This document shows, in pieces, positions 10,164-20,520 of a stretch of DNA of 64,000 bases (the first letter of the stretch is position 1; each line of letters starts with the position of its first letter). This DNA comes from Aspergillus flavus. Taxonomy: Eukaryota > Ascomycota > Eurotiomycetes > Eurotiales > Aspergillaceae. Location of the stretch: contig NC_092403.1 in NCBI RefSeq assembly GCF_009017415.1, forward strand, positions 186,001 through 250,000, written 5' to 3'. The position numbers and the translations under genes are program-made. The notes beneath the pieces were generated by a model. The model worked only from the letters and a program-made list of their open reading frames with translations, made no database searches and was not told the origin of the DNA.

Positions 10164-11710
10164 GCTAAGCTCGACCGGGGAGTACACCAAAACGCGACAT
10201 TCATCATGTTCAATGTCCGTTTGATTGTCACGGAACGTCCGGCTATTTTCCGTCGAGATCTTGAAAAGGTCATGGAACTGTTCGCGGAAGGCAAACTTCA
10301 TTATGCACTTCCATTGAAGATCCATGATATCTCACATATAAAGCACACGTATGAGGAAGCTCATAGAGGCAAAAACGTGGACAAGTATGTATTCAAAGTG
10401 TCCCCTGAATCCGAGGTTGAGGTAAGACACCCCGCTCCTTTACATAGAGCACAGGCCTAAACATCGTAATCCAGGCGACCATCGACAACAGACCGACCTT
10501 TAAGATGAACCAGAATGAGACCTTTGTGATTGCAGGTGGCCTTGGAGGCATTGGTCGTGCGTCAGTGGGGTGGATGGCTGCCCGTGGTACAAAGAATCTA
10601 GTCTTGCTCTCCCGCTTCGGCCCACGCACTGATCCCGGTATTAAGCTCATCGAAGAACTCAAGGTCATGGGAGTCCGTGTTGAGACTCCTGCGTGTGATG
10701 TTACTGATATAAATGCCATGCGCGCGGTCTTTAACAAGTTAATGCCAGAAATGCCGCCTATCAAAGGCGTCATTCAGGCGTCAATCATTGCACGAGTAAG
10801 TGCAGCTCCATGTTTGAGTCAGCATAACTACTTAACTTACCTTGTAGGACTCTCTTTTCGATGACTTGGAGTTCCCAGATTGGAAAGTAGCGGTGGAATG
10901 TAAAACGGTCGGCTCCTGGAATCTTCACACCGTTTTACCTCACGGACTGGACTTTTTTTTATTCTCTTGGCATCCGCATCTGGCCTTGCAGGAATTAAGG
11001 GCCAGGCGAACTACGATGCCGGAAATACATATGAAGACGCGATTACCCGGTATCGGGTGTCTATAGGAGAGAAAGCTGTCTCTTTTGACCTCGGTGCCAT
11101 GGCTGACGACGGGATATTGGCTGAGGACAAAGCCCTTCTCAGTCGTGTCCACGGCTACGGTGCATTGGATCTCATCAAGAGGGAGACATTCTATGGAATG
11201 CTTGATTATTACTGCAACCCAGACCTCCCTCTTTTGACTCCCAGGGAATCTCAGCTCGCGTTTGGCTTAGGAACTGCTGGGGGCGATGCGCTCGAGAGTT
11301 TGGACCACGCCCGACAGCCAATGTTGCAACCTCTCGTCCTAGAAGGGCAAAGAAGGTCTACGAAGACCGAGACCGGTACCCGAACTACTAATATGAAGAA
11401 CATAGAGCGATTCAGAGCATCCGAATCTCTTGAAAATGCGGCAAAATTATTTGCTGAGGCCGCTATTGGAAAGCTCGCAAAATCGCTCGCTACAATGCAA
11501 GATGGTGCATCGGTTGACCGAAACAAGCCCTTGCAGGCATATGGGGTTGACTCTCTACTGGCTATTGAGCTTCGGAATTGGATATCCAGAGAGTTTAATG
11601 CAGATCTGGCAGTCTTTGAGACTCAAGGATCTTCGACGCTTGGAACTCTCAGCATGTTGGTTGCAGGAAGAAGCACCATCAAACACGAAAAATGGTCGAT
11701 CATGGAGTAG
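10164..11710 (+). pseudogene. 3' remnant of a highly reducing polyketide synthase (ER end, KR, ACP)
   Basis: Exonic segments are about 10164-10421, 10475-10795 and 10848-11710, with introns of 53 and 52 bp. The first encodes the last part of an enoylreductase domain, including KVMELFAEGKLHYALPL. The next two encode a ketoreductase with GGLGGIGRAS and GQANYDAGNTYEDA. An acyl carrier protein with the phosphopantetheine site GVDSLLAIEL follows near the C-terminus. Ketosynthase, acyltransferase, dehydratase and most of the enoylreductase are absent upstream. The ketoreductase also carries a frameshift: the open frame before the T8 tract at 10953-10960 is one base out of step with the frame that continues from 10967. 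A full highly reducing PKS would be about 2,300-2,600 residues, and under 500 remain. It is therefore a truncated, frameshifted gene, unless the T tract is a sequencing error in an otherwise expressed fragment. Confidence 0.9.
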
Positions 11711-11840
11711 GTTCCAGTCACTGAAAGATTGCACTCTCGGCGAAAGGTGAATTTAACATAGTAATATGCTGTTTATGCATAAAGGGTAACACTTTGCTGA
11801 ATCTGAGAACCCACCTCCACGACCTCCGCTATGAATCTAG

Positions 11841-13052
11841 TTATATATTCGCTTTTCCCCCGCCCTTTTCCAATTTTTGTGCCGAAGGTATGATATGTGC
11901 AGCGTGTTGACTAACGGCAATTAACTCCATGGTTTCGTCACATAGAAGAATTTCCATATCCATTCTTCCATCTACAATACGCTTGACCTCACTGCGCAAG
12001 TAGAGCCATCGAACACCCTTCCGTGGCAGATTTCTCTTTACCTCGGTCGACATAGATAATGTGACATGAACAGTCTGCGTAATAGGTTCCTTAGACCCAT
12101 CCAGCTCTAGCTCCCTCCAGTTCGGCCTTCCTTGGATCCGAGAATCTCTTTGGGCCGCTGCGAATTCGAGCGTAGCAGCAACACTACCCATGGGTAATCG
12201 CTTTGATCGCGGGAAAAAGTTCTCCTGAACTGGTAGACTCATGTCTATAGCAAATTGTATCATCTCTGTTGTCCATCGTGCTTTTTCCTCGTCTTTCTGC
12301 ACTGCACAGGATCCTTGAGGGAGGCAGTCCCAGCCAGGTAGGATCCATTGCTCTGTGAATTTTATATCAGAGGGCCAAGACTTTGGGATGAAATTTTTCA
12401 CATAGGAGTGAGCACGCCGAAATCCATTTGGATGAAACGCCGTTTGGTAAGATGTCCAATCAGGGTCACAATCCATTTCCAGTTTCGATAGATCAACTTG
12501 ACGGGTAGTCAAATGCCAACCGGTCTGAAGACTGATGCCCGGTAATCTGAAGTCAGAGAGCCTGAATTGTATCAGCGTCTGATTTAAAAACATTTGAAGT
12601 CCAGTTTAATTGACCAGGGTCCCCCACCATAGATCTGCAGATGCTGCAATCTTGCCAAATTGGGACGTCTCAACGCGTAGTGTGGACCATGCTTTACCGA
12701 GGCTCACTTCGCGTAACTGCATTTGGACTGGCTTTGACGCAATGATCGGACGATAGAACTGAACCAGCGATGTCCGAACATCTGTTTGCGTTCGTAGCGT
12801 CTCATGCTTCGAAGCATGAACGACGGCATATTTTGCCATCAAACTGGCTACATAACCCCCACAGCTGACTGGGGACGTTCTTTTGTTAGTCCTGTAGCCT
12901 AGATCTTTCACCTTGACAACACGGAAGGCGTGGATAAGGTCGAACTCACCTGCTCCAAATGCAATATCCGTTGGAAGCTCCATAGAAAACTGGTCGCCGG
13001 AAGGAGAGATGTCCAATGCGGTGGACAGGCTGGTTGGTAGTGCCTCTGCCAT
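11841..13052 (-). CDS. Thioesterase-like superfamily protein (4HBT_3 type)
   Basis: Three exons, 13052-12950, 12868-12628 and 12561-11841, with introns of 81 and 66 bp, give 354 residues. The protein fits the fungal thioesterase-like family with two hot-dog halves (PF13622 type). The first splice restores the segment FGAVSCGGYVAS, matching the family's HGGYVAS-type helix. The second joins SADLW to LSDFRLPGISLQTG. The C-terminal half contains FHPNGFRRAHSYVKNF and EQWILPGWDCLP, both typical. The predicted role is hydrolysis of an acyl-CoA or acyl-carrier thioester. It shares a 304 bp divergent promoter with the 2OG oxygenase gene. The upstream ATG at 13154 is possible, but the start at 13052 fits the family better. 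Confidence 0.8.
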
Positions 13053-13356
13053 CTTTTCTCGTTGAAACAAGGGTGGGGAGAAACTTTCTATTTCGTGTAT
13101 AAAACCACCACTGATGACGTGTTCGGTGCAAAGGAAAATGGAAATGAGAAACAAAAAGACACCACAGAAGGCAGCCCTAGAGCATATTAATAGTAGGCAA
13201 TGGCGACTTTAGCGCAGTCCGATGCAAGGATTACGGAGCATTTCGGGGCTGGATTCATCTCTCTAGTGCCTGACCGCGGTAAAAGAACACAGATACATAA
13301 GCCCACTTGTAACCCACACTTTCCCCCCTCAGGCCCCATTTCGTTTGCTGCCGACA
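13053..13356. promoter_or_regulatory. Divergent promoter between thioesterase-like and oxygenase genes
   Basis: A 304 bp interval separates the two divergent start codons. A TATAAAA on the plus strand near 13099 is too far from the oxygenase ATG (13357) to be convincing. No other site is recognised. Confidence 0.4.
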
Positions 13357-14527
13357 ATGCCGACAACCAGATATTTTGACCAATGCCCTCCATTCCCATC
13401 CAATCTTCATATTGTGCCCTTGCCAAAGGTGTCTCTGGAAGGCCTTCAGAATGGAAGCGAGCACGAGAGCCAACTCTTATTCCAAGCCTGTCAGGAATGG
13501 GGATTTTTCTCGCTAGATCTGCGCCAGTCGGACAAAGGCAATGAGCTTCTAGGGGACGCGGAGCAAATGTTCGATCTGACAAGGGAAACCTTCGACCTCG
13601 ACCAGTCGGTTCTTGATAACTATGCCTACAAGCCGCCTCATGACCTAACCGGGTAAGATCCCAATCACTTCGATATAGTCTTGCAACACGCTGATGATGA
13701 GAAGGTACAAGCGTAAGGGTCAACATAGGACAGATGATGGTAAAATGGATTGCATGGAGCTTTATTCCATAAACCAAGACGATATTCTTGGTAACCGCCC
13801 TCCACGAAGGAACGCCGATTCCATTGAAGCCAGATGAGCGGAAGTGCGGCAATTCATTGAGAACTCCCATTCTGTTATAGGTATTCAAGGCCACAAACCG
13901 AAATCATAACTTAGGATGTGGAGTCTCATTTCCATAACAGATATCATATTAACTTGTCTTGACCATCAACTGGGGCTTACACCTGGAACCCTCAGTGCAC
14001 TCAGTCCCTTAGAACAAATCTCTGAGACATCGGTCCGATTACTACTGAGTCAGTCCCAATCTAGCCCTAAGTACGATAATATCACTCTCGGTGGGCATAC
14101 TGATATTGGCTCCATCACGCTGCTATTCAATGTGGTTGGTGGACTACAGATCCTCCCGGCAGACCGTGAAAACAAGCTAGAAAACTGGCTGTATGTGAAG
14201 CCGGAACCGGGGCATGCGCTGGTGAACATCGGCGATACCCTTGTTGAGTGGACAGGTGGACTTCTGCGAAGCTCCTTGCATCGTGTTTTAACGGCCCCGG
14301 GGGAGCAGGCGCTGGTGGGCCGTCAAAGCGTGGCCTATTTGGTGCGCCCACGGAACAGTGCCTCCATGCAGAGGCTGAAGGGCGGCATTATTCCACCAGT
14401 GGAGGAGGGTCAGGATGATGAGACACGCTCGGTCAATGAATGGGCTGGATGGCGCGCTAGGCAGATCATGCTTGGCCAGCTTAAGCCACAGACAAGGGGC
14501 GGGAAGTCGGTGGTAACACCGGCGTAG
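13357..14527 (+). pseudogene. 2OG-Fe(II) oxygenase with an in-frame stop
   Basis: Exons 13357-13652, 13705-13880 and 13941-14527 (introns of 52 and 60 bp) keep one frame over 353 codons and encode a full-length isopenicillin N synthase-like oxygenase. Visible are the N-terminal domain, the GYKRKG and DDGKMD segments, the iron motif HTDIGS, and SSLHRV with the later His and NSASM-type end. In the middle of exon 2 a TGA (13835-13837) interrupts the frame after SIEA-R, while the homology continues immediately after it (AEVRQFIENSHSVI). I tried an alternative intron removing the TGA (13797-13842 region); it leaves the wrong frame. The gene is thus a single-nonsense pseudogene, or there is a sequencing error or readthrough. 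Members of this family oxidise secondary metabolites. Confidence 0.8.
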
Positions 14528-14708
14528 TGATTCACCTACTATCGAGCCCGGACTTGGCGCAAACCTCTATGTTCGGTTGACCTTGGATATGCTTCTTGAT
14601 GTAGCTGGATAATGAATGGTACATCCGATGATGGGTGATGGTTCAGCAAATGATGTGACTGCGGTTTATTCGAAGTATTATATTGTATCACAAAAGTCAC
14701 GCATGCTG

Positions 14709-16265
14709 TCAAGGAATAAGCCCAACTTTAGTCCCATTCCTCGGGCAAAGCGTCAAAACCAGGCCTTCTTCCCAAGACCCCGGATCCCGACTCTCCAGCC
14801 CGCGGAACTCCTGCGCCATCCGGACAAGAACGTAGCTCGCTTCGGTCAATGCATAGCGCTGGCCAAGACAGATCCGCGGCCCGCCATTGAACGGCAAATA
14901 TCCCCAGCGCGGTTGCAGCTTACCGTCCTCCCAGCGCTCTGGGCGAAATTCTTTTGCATCGGGTCCATAGAAGTCGGTTCGGCGATGCATCGCGTAGATA
15001 TTATAGCCGACAAGGGTTCCTGCTGGGACGAAAACGGGCGAAAGGCCGTCGTTACCTCCGCCCCGTGGGAGGACTGTGTCTCGCATTGCTTTGCGTTTAT
15101 TGGTAGGCACAACGGGGTGAAGACGGAGGGCTGGGGGTTTGATGTTAGTGAGAGCGAGGTCAAAGGAGTGGGAGTCCATACATTCATTCACACAGCACTG
15201 AACATACCGCAGCCCGCGAAGTTCCTCATATGTCGGTGGCCGATTCTGCAGGACAGCAACTTCTGCACGCAGCTTCGCCCAAATCACGGGATTCTTCGCT
15301 AGCATAAAGAACAGATTCCCTAGCAGACTTCCTGTTGTATCACGACCGGCCAGGAGCACATTTATCAACTCATCTACCATACGCTGCTTATCGGATGTCC
15401 GTGACGCCAGCTTATGCGATAAAATATATCTTCGTTTCGTCTCCGTCGTTCTGCTTTCTTTTTCTTCTTTCTTTGGTCCAGCAGCATAGACAGCCTCTTC
15501 AACATACTGCTGTACAAAATCTCGACAGATTCGATTACACTCGTCAGCCTTTCGATCACGGTAGACTGCATTCAACGGGCCCAGCATGTCGCGTACAGGA
15601 ATAGCTTTAAGGGCATACTGTAAAGCATCTGCGAACGCGAGTCCAGACTGACTCTTCTTCAATGCGCCAACAGACTGTCCAAACAAAAGATCCGTCGCGG
15701 AATCAATCGTGTACCGGAAGAACAGTTCCTGTAAGTCCACTGTTGTACTATCCCGTGGAAGCAACACAAAGAGATCCTGCATCAACCTCTCTAACAGGCT
15801 TAGGTTGGCTACCTGCTCACGGGCGAAACTCGGCCGGATCAGCGCGCGCGACGAGGCCCAATGTTGGCCATCGGTATTGAAGATGCCTCTGCCTAATAGC
15901 GGCATAAATAGCTCGAGACGGTGTCTGAGGGTATAGTCCTTGAAGTTCAGCGATAAGACTGCTTGGATATTTTCATGCTCAATAGTCACGATGGCACTTT
16001 GATGCAGCTCTTTGACTGTGAAAGTGTTGCCGTATGCGCGAAATATCTCACAACTTCTCCCGAGAACCCGATGCTGCCTGATCGCGCGGATTGTCCCGGG
16101 GATGGTATCAAGGCCTAGGAAAGGATCCTTGCTGAAAGATCTCGCGACTGGTTGACAGCCGCAGCGGCGTGCGAACTGGCGCCGGTTGAGGAAGCGCCGG
16201 ATGGATACACTTGCAATCCCCAGTGCAGCAAGCAGGAGGATTACGAGCTTTGGAAGGAGTTCCAT
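14709..16265 (-). CDS. Cytochrome P450, CYP52/CYP539-like
   Basis: Exons 16265-15182 and 15130-14709 are separated by a 51 bp intron (15131-15181) that has no stop and is a multiple of three, so the unspliced frame is also open (518 codons against 501 residues spliced). The spliced form is preferred because it creates the K-helix motif ESLRLHP (ExxR), which the unspliced reading lacks. An N-terminal hydrophobic anchor (residues 5-20), the I-helix AGRDTT and the haem loop FNGGPRICLGQR are all present. The overall look is of fungal P450s that hydroxylate fatty acids or alkanes (CYP52 clan). It converges with the oxygenase gene. It seems intact and could hydroxylate an alkyl polyketide or fatty acid. 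Confidence 0.9.
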   Translation of the reverse strand: MELLPKLVILLLAALGIASVSIRRFLNRRQFARRCGCQPVARSFSKDPFLGLDTIPGTIRAIRQHRVLGRSCEIFRAYGNTFTVKELHQSAIVTIEHENIQAVLSLNFKDYTLRHRLELFMPLLGRGIFNTDGQHWASSRALIRPSFAREQVANLSLLERLMQDLFVLLPRDSTTVDLQELFFRYTIDSATDLLFGQSVGALKKSQSGLAFADALQYALKAIPVRDMLGPLNAVYRDRKADECNRICRDFVQQYVEEAVYAAGPKKEEKESRTTETKRRYILSHKLASRTSDKQRMVDELINVLLAGRDTTGSLLGNLFFMLAKNPVIWAKLRAEVAVLQNRPPTYEELRGLRYVQCCVNECMDSHSFDLALTNIKPPALRLHPVVPTNKRKAMRDTVLPRGGGNDGLSPVFVPAGTLVGYNIYAMHRRTDFYGPDAKEFRPERWEDGKLQPRWGYLPFNGGPRICLGQRYALTEASYVLVRMAQEFRGLESRDPGSWEEGLVLTLCPRNGTKVGLIP

Positions 16266-17058
16266 GGTGACTAGGATATCACGAAGAATGATGAGACAGG
16301 AACAAGTGAATGTCTATTCCTCTGACGTATTTCACGCAGCAGTTGTGGTGAGACCCGTCACGTGTGAAGCCCTAGACAGAGATGTGGAAGTAAGCCTAGA
16401 TCTTGGTAGAAGTTTGGTTTGCCCTGTAGGAAGTCTGCTCTTAAACTTGAAGATACCTTGTTTGGCATTTGAAATCCAGATGCTTTCTTCTGTTCCTTGT
16501 CTCATCCGCCTTGAGACTGGTTTCTTGCTTTAAAGTATCCTTGGTTTATTGCGTCATATGGGGCTTAAGATAGGTATGTAGATCCTCGATAGTGAGGCCC
16601 CCAGAGCCATATACTCTACGCTTAATAACCTGTTTTTCCTATACTTCCAGAGTGTTGAATAGCCTGTTTCGTAGGTAATTTACGCTGCTTCAGCCAGAAT
16701 AGCTTGCAGTGAGATGGTCGGAATAATCAGGACAGAAAAGAATAAGGTTTATTAGAAAAAGAATATAAACTATCATTACCTCTTACTACCTCCGAAATCT
16801 AGGCAAAAACAAATTTTATATTGGCCGGCTTCTAGCTATAGTCGCGGACTAATTCGAATCAAAGGCAACCGGACAAGTCTCTGAGAGATTCTCATATCAG
16901 TGTTCGGAAGACCCCTCTGAACAAACAACGACGTCTCATTTTTACGCCATGCTTGTTACCGCACAGTCATCTTGCGCGCTTCTTCCTCGTTACCTGACAG
17001 TAAATCCTACCTGTCAACAGATATACCACATTGCCGGGGAACAAGAAAATTGATCCAG
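16266..17058. other. Intergenic, no gene seen
   Basis: About 800 bp containing the P450 promoter. The open frame at 16186-16533 overlaps the P450 start and shows no domain. The region from 16540 to 16900 is AT-rich without clear coding signal. Confidence 0.45.
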
Positions 17059-17690
17059 GATGGCTTCTAGAGGTCGTCGGAAGAGGCAATTGGACAAGAT
17101 GGCCAATGCATAGCTCTACCTATATTGTCTATCTTTCATCACCTTGATACCTGGGAGATTCACTGACAGTCAGCTTGACAGATGTGAGCAGTGTAAGAAG
17201 AAAAAGGTCAAATGCTCGGGACGCTACCCCTGCGAGTCATGCTTGGCCCGCCATTCGCAATGCATCTTTGAACAGGCAGAAAAGAGAGTTATTGTATCTA
17301 AAAGGTAACGGTACAGTCCACAGCGCTATATTCACCCTATTTAGATATGCTATTGTCAGTTATCTACGCAAGCTACAAGAGTCCTACACCAAGAGGCAAG
17401 AAAAGCCTGTCCTGACCCGTGCGAACTGAGGGGATGTATCAATTCCGGAGCTCAATGCCGACTTGTCTCTCGGGCATGGTTAGCAGATACACTAAGATCA
17501 GCAGAGAGTACCTGCTAAATAAGTCAAAGGAGGTATGTATACTGCCGGAGCGAATGCGGCCGATGGAGAAGCTATTACGAACCCCTTGGTGTCTGCCACT
17601 TCCTTCTATCTTCAAGACGCCCCTATGCGATACCGTGAGTCAAACTATAACTTCCAAAAAAGGTGTATGATGCCTATACTAGGTTAGTTG
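17059..17690 (+). pseudogene. Remnant of a Zn2Cys6 transcription factor
   Basis: Around 17183-17290 one frame encodes a perfect binuclear zinc cluster with spacing CX2CX6CX5CX2CX6C, starting CEQCKKKKVKC and ending with the sixth Cys after LARHSQ. A plausible 60-70 bp intron leads to the coiled linker YLRKLQESYTKRQ, then a stop. Further scraps in another frame near 17540-17650 (ADGEAITNPLVSATSFYLQDA) resemble the start of the middle homology region of fungal Zn2Cys6 activators. No frame continues into a regulatory domain, and upstream in-frame stops cut off the basic N-terminus. It probably was the regulator of the adjoining metabolite genes and is now dead. Confidence 0.75.
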
Positions 17691-18785
17691 TATACTGCTG
17701 AATTAAGGGGTCGACCTCGCTTATCGCTTTGTTCTCCCTTGACAATTCCAGGGCTAGAACCTAGAAATGTACGATAGGGTTCAAGTCGACAGAACAATGA
17801 AACGGCTCAACGCGTCACTCTCTGTTTCAGCCTTATGGTACGCTTTTCACTTCCACCGTTTTCTTAGTACATAGAACTACCTTTCAAATATTTGCTGTAA
17901 TAAGACACTTCTGGCTGGAAGGATAGAACCACCTAGTAGAATTGTAACCTCTTCAACTTCGTCGGTCAAATTTTATTTCTATTTTTGGTCAAATTGGGAT
18001 GTGATGGTGGAAAGTCAAGGACACCGGGCGTCAAAACTTGGAATCCACATCTCTTTGTACAAACTCGATGTCCAAACCCCACCGAACTGCCCGTCTCCAA
18101 CCATTGTCAAATTATGAGTAGTCGAATTATAACTTAATAGCATGTCTGATGATTGTTTTCGGAACATTTCTAGAACGTGGACCGTGGCTACGGTTCATGA
18201 ACCCTGCTATCGATGTTGCACGAAAATGGCCGGATATGATATTGATCGTGAATGTGGCTTCCAGTGCGGGCTTTATGCTTTCTTCGTCTACACTCTTCCC
18301 GCTGTCTTTCATTCTATACCTCATTCTATTGATTGTTGTCCTGAGTCCACATTAGATGGAATGAACAATCCCCACTCCTTCGTTGAGCGTTCTCTTTGTT
18401 GTCGGGCAACTAGAGAAATCGCGCACAGAGACGGATATACAAAGTAAGTACTCCGTAGAATGTTAATTAGCTCGACACGGGTTGCCGTTCTCCGATGATT
18501 TGAAATTTTCTTATTATAGAACATGGTTCCTGCCAACATCGGTGTCTATTCTCGGTATGAATGGCCCAGATCCGCCAGGACCAGGATAGCGACACGACGA
18601 TCCGCTCTATAAGCCGCTCTCCCGCCATGGGTCGGCATTGCCCTAGGTATCAGGAGACCAGCCATGGCAGCATGAAAACTGTGTTGATCCGTGACACATA
18701 TAAGTTTCGATCTTCGGAGTGACACAATCCTGCTATTTTCCAGTGCAACACAGATACCCTGATACCCCCTGCCTTGCAAAGCACC
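17691..18785. other. Intergenic, no gene seen
   Basis: About 1.1 kb. Several short open frames overlap on both strands around 18127-18450, none with a recognisable domain. A TATA-like ATATAAG near 18698-18705 lies about 85 bp before the ribonuclease ATG. Confidence 0.4.
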
Positions 18786-19496
18786 ATGAAGATCAGCGTC
18801 GCTCTGGGCCTCATCTCACTGGCACTAGCAGTGCCTCGCCCTCCGAGCCCAGCTCTCAGTGATACAGGCGTTAGCAACTACAACAACGTTAACAATGCTG
18901 CACCTCCCAATCAACGTCCCGCGAGTCCCGCGCAGAGTAACACGCAACCTGCTACCCCGAACCCCGTCCCCGCCAACATCGAAGGTCTCGATACCTCATA
19001 CAGCGTGAAATGTGGTACGCCATTACCCCTACCCCAGGACCCAGATTCATACTAATCCAGAACACACAGGAAGATCCACATTCCCGGGAGCAGACATCCA
19101 CCGCGCAATATCCCTAGGTGTCGATCTAGACCGCAATGGCAAGCAACTCGGCAGTAAGATACATCCACCCTTCTACATCAACCTTCTAAACAATATACTA
19201 ACAAAAGTACAGCATTTCCCCATGATTACACCAATTACGAAAACTTCAATTTCCTGAACAAAAAATGCAATGGCAAAGGTGGGCTCCGCCGGAGAGAGAT
19301 CCCCATTGTTAGAGGTGGGTATTTTAATGGAAAACTGGATGCAAAGGACAACGTGTTCCGAGCTATTTATTTACATAATATTTGGGAGACGGCTGATGGG
19401 CAAGGGAAAGCGCCTGCTATATATTGTGGTACCATCTATCATCCGAAGGGAGCTCAAACGTTTCAGGGGTGTGATGTTAGGAAGGTGAAGTCATAG
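18786..19496 (+). CDS. Secreted guanyl-specific ribonuclease (N1/T1-like)
   Basis: Three exons, 18786-19014, 19070-19153 and 19213-19496, with introns of 55 and 59 bp, give 198 residues. A signal peptide (residues 1 to about 16) precedes an Asn/Pro/Ser-rich segment to about residue 68, then a microbial ribonuclease domain. Family hallmarks are PHDYTNYENF with His108, REIPIV with Glu133 and CGTIYHPKG with His181, matching the His/Glu/His catalytic set of RNase T1-type enzymes. The Tyr before the first His is Phe106 here, and the usual catalytic Arg position is not clear (DNVFRA). Cys76, Cys123, Cys176 and Cys191 could form disulphides. The domain is larger than classical T1 enzymes, and the Pro-rich N-terminal part is unusual. 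The product is expected outside the cell. Activity is not certain. Confidence 0.78.
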
Positions 19497-20520
19497 GAGG
19501 AGGGGCTTGGGAGAAGAGTAAATATATTCGAGTGGTAAGTTTTCACTACTCGGTCGCTGTTGATGGGGTATCCAGTGTCGAGTCACTATGCTATTTGTTT
19601 ATTAGGATTAGAGGAAATGCTGTATATAGAGCCATATCTTGATAGACTGTCACATTCAGAGTTGCTTCTTGTATATATCAGTTCTTCTAGTGAAGGTTTG
19701 GCATGCGCGAACAGTCAATTTGCGTATGAATCCAAATAACCAGAGAGAAAAATAAAGAATTAATGTCTTATTTAAGCCTGAACTCAGCCTGCTCCATTAT
19801 AGTCCTCATCTCACTACCAGCAACAACAGAGAACTGGTAGTACTGCTGTGTCGTTACCGTTGCCCCTTGCGGCCAGTATCTTTAACACCGACACGGAACG
19901 GAGTTTACCGCTTCGATACGAAAAGACTGCCTTGTCAATTGGCTCTAAATTCTGCCGTTGTGCCCGACATCCAATCGAAAGCACTATCATAAAGCGGAAG
20001 GTAATGAGCAGAAATCAAGATAGTTCTTCCAACTAGGTTTAGTTCTTTCTCGACGCGTTTTCTCCAACTTGGTGGAACTATAGGAACTACTCTGTACTAT
20101 TGTTTTGGATCTTTTGAATTTAGGGTGGCAAAAGAATTAAGGCCCAGATCACAAGCGGCTTGTGGCGGTGTCTCATTAAGGCGCCGCTTGGGATCATATT
20201 ATGACCTGTTGTTTTCTAGGGCTCTTCTGGTCTTCCACACAGCAGAAGTGGGATTCTGGCGGTGAGCATCGTAAGGCTCGAAGAGCATCTTTTGCTGTAT
20301 ACTATGAAGATACTTGATATGATCGATATTGAGATGGTTGATTGATTCTAGTCTACAACAAACGTCGTCTAACAACAAAGGGGGTAATATAAGAAGAATA
20401 TAGTTTCAAAAACAGCCACAGTTGATGGATCACATTTCGAATCCGATCAGAGAATATTCACAAAGCGAAGGCAAAAGACAAAAGCTTAAAAATCAACATT
20501 CCAAACACAGAAGAAACACT
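19497..20520. other. Intergenic, no gene seen
   Basis: About 1 kb between convergent genes for two secreted proteins. It holds their 3' ends and no recognisable coding sequence or repeat. Confidence 0.45.

Noticed and set aside
13797..13842. Alternative intron that would remove the TGA in the 2OG oxygenase
   Set aside because: Joining shifts to a frame that soon stops and loses the family homology.
13187..13894. 235-codon minus-strand open frame
   Set aside because: It lies antisense to the first two exons of the 2OG oxygenase, whose motifs and splice sites are convincing, and it has no domain.
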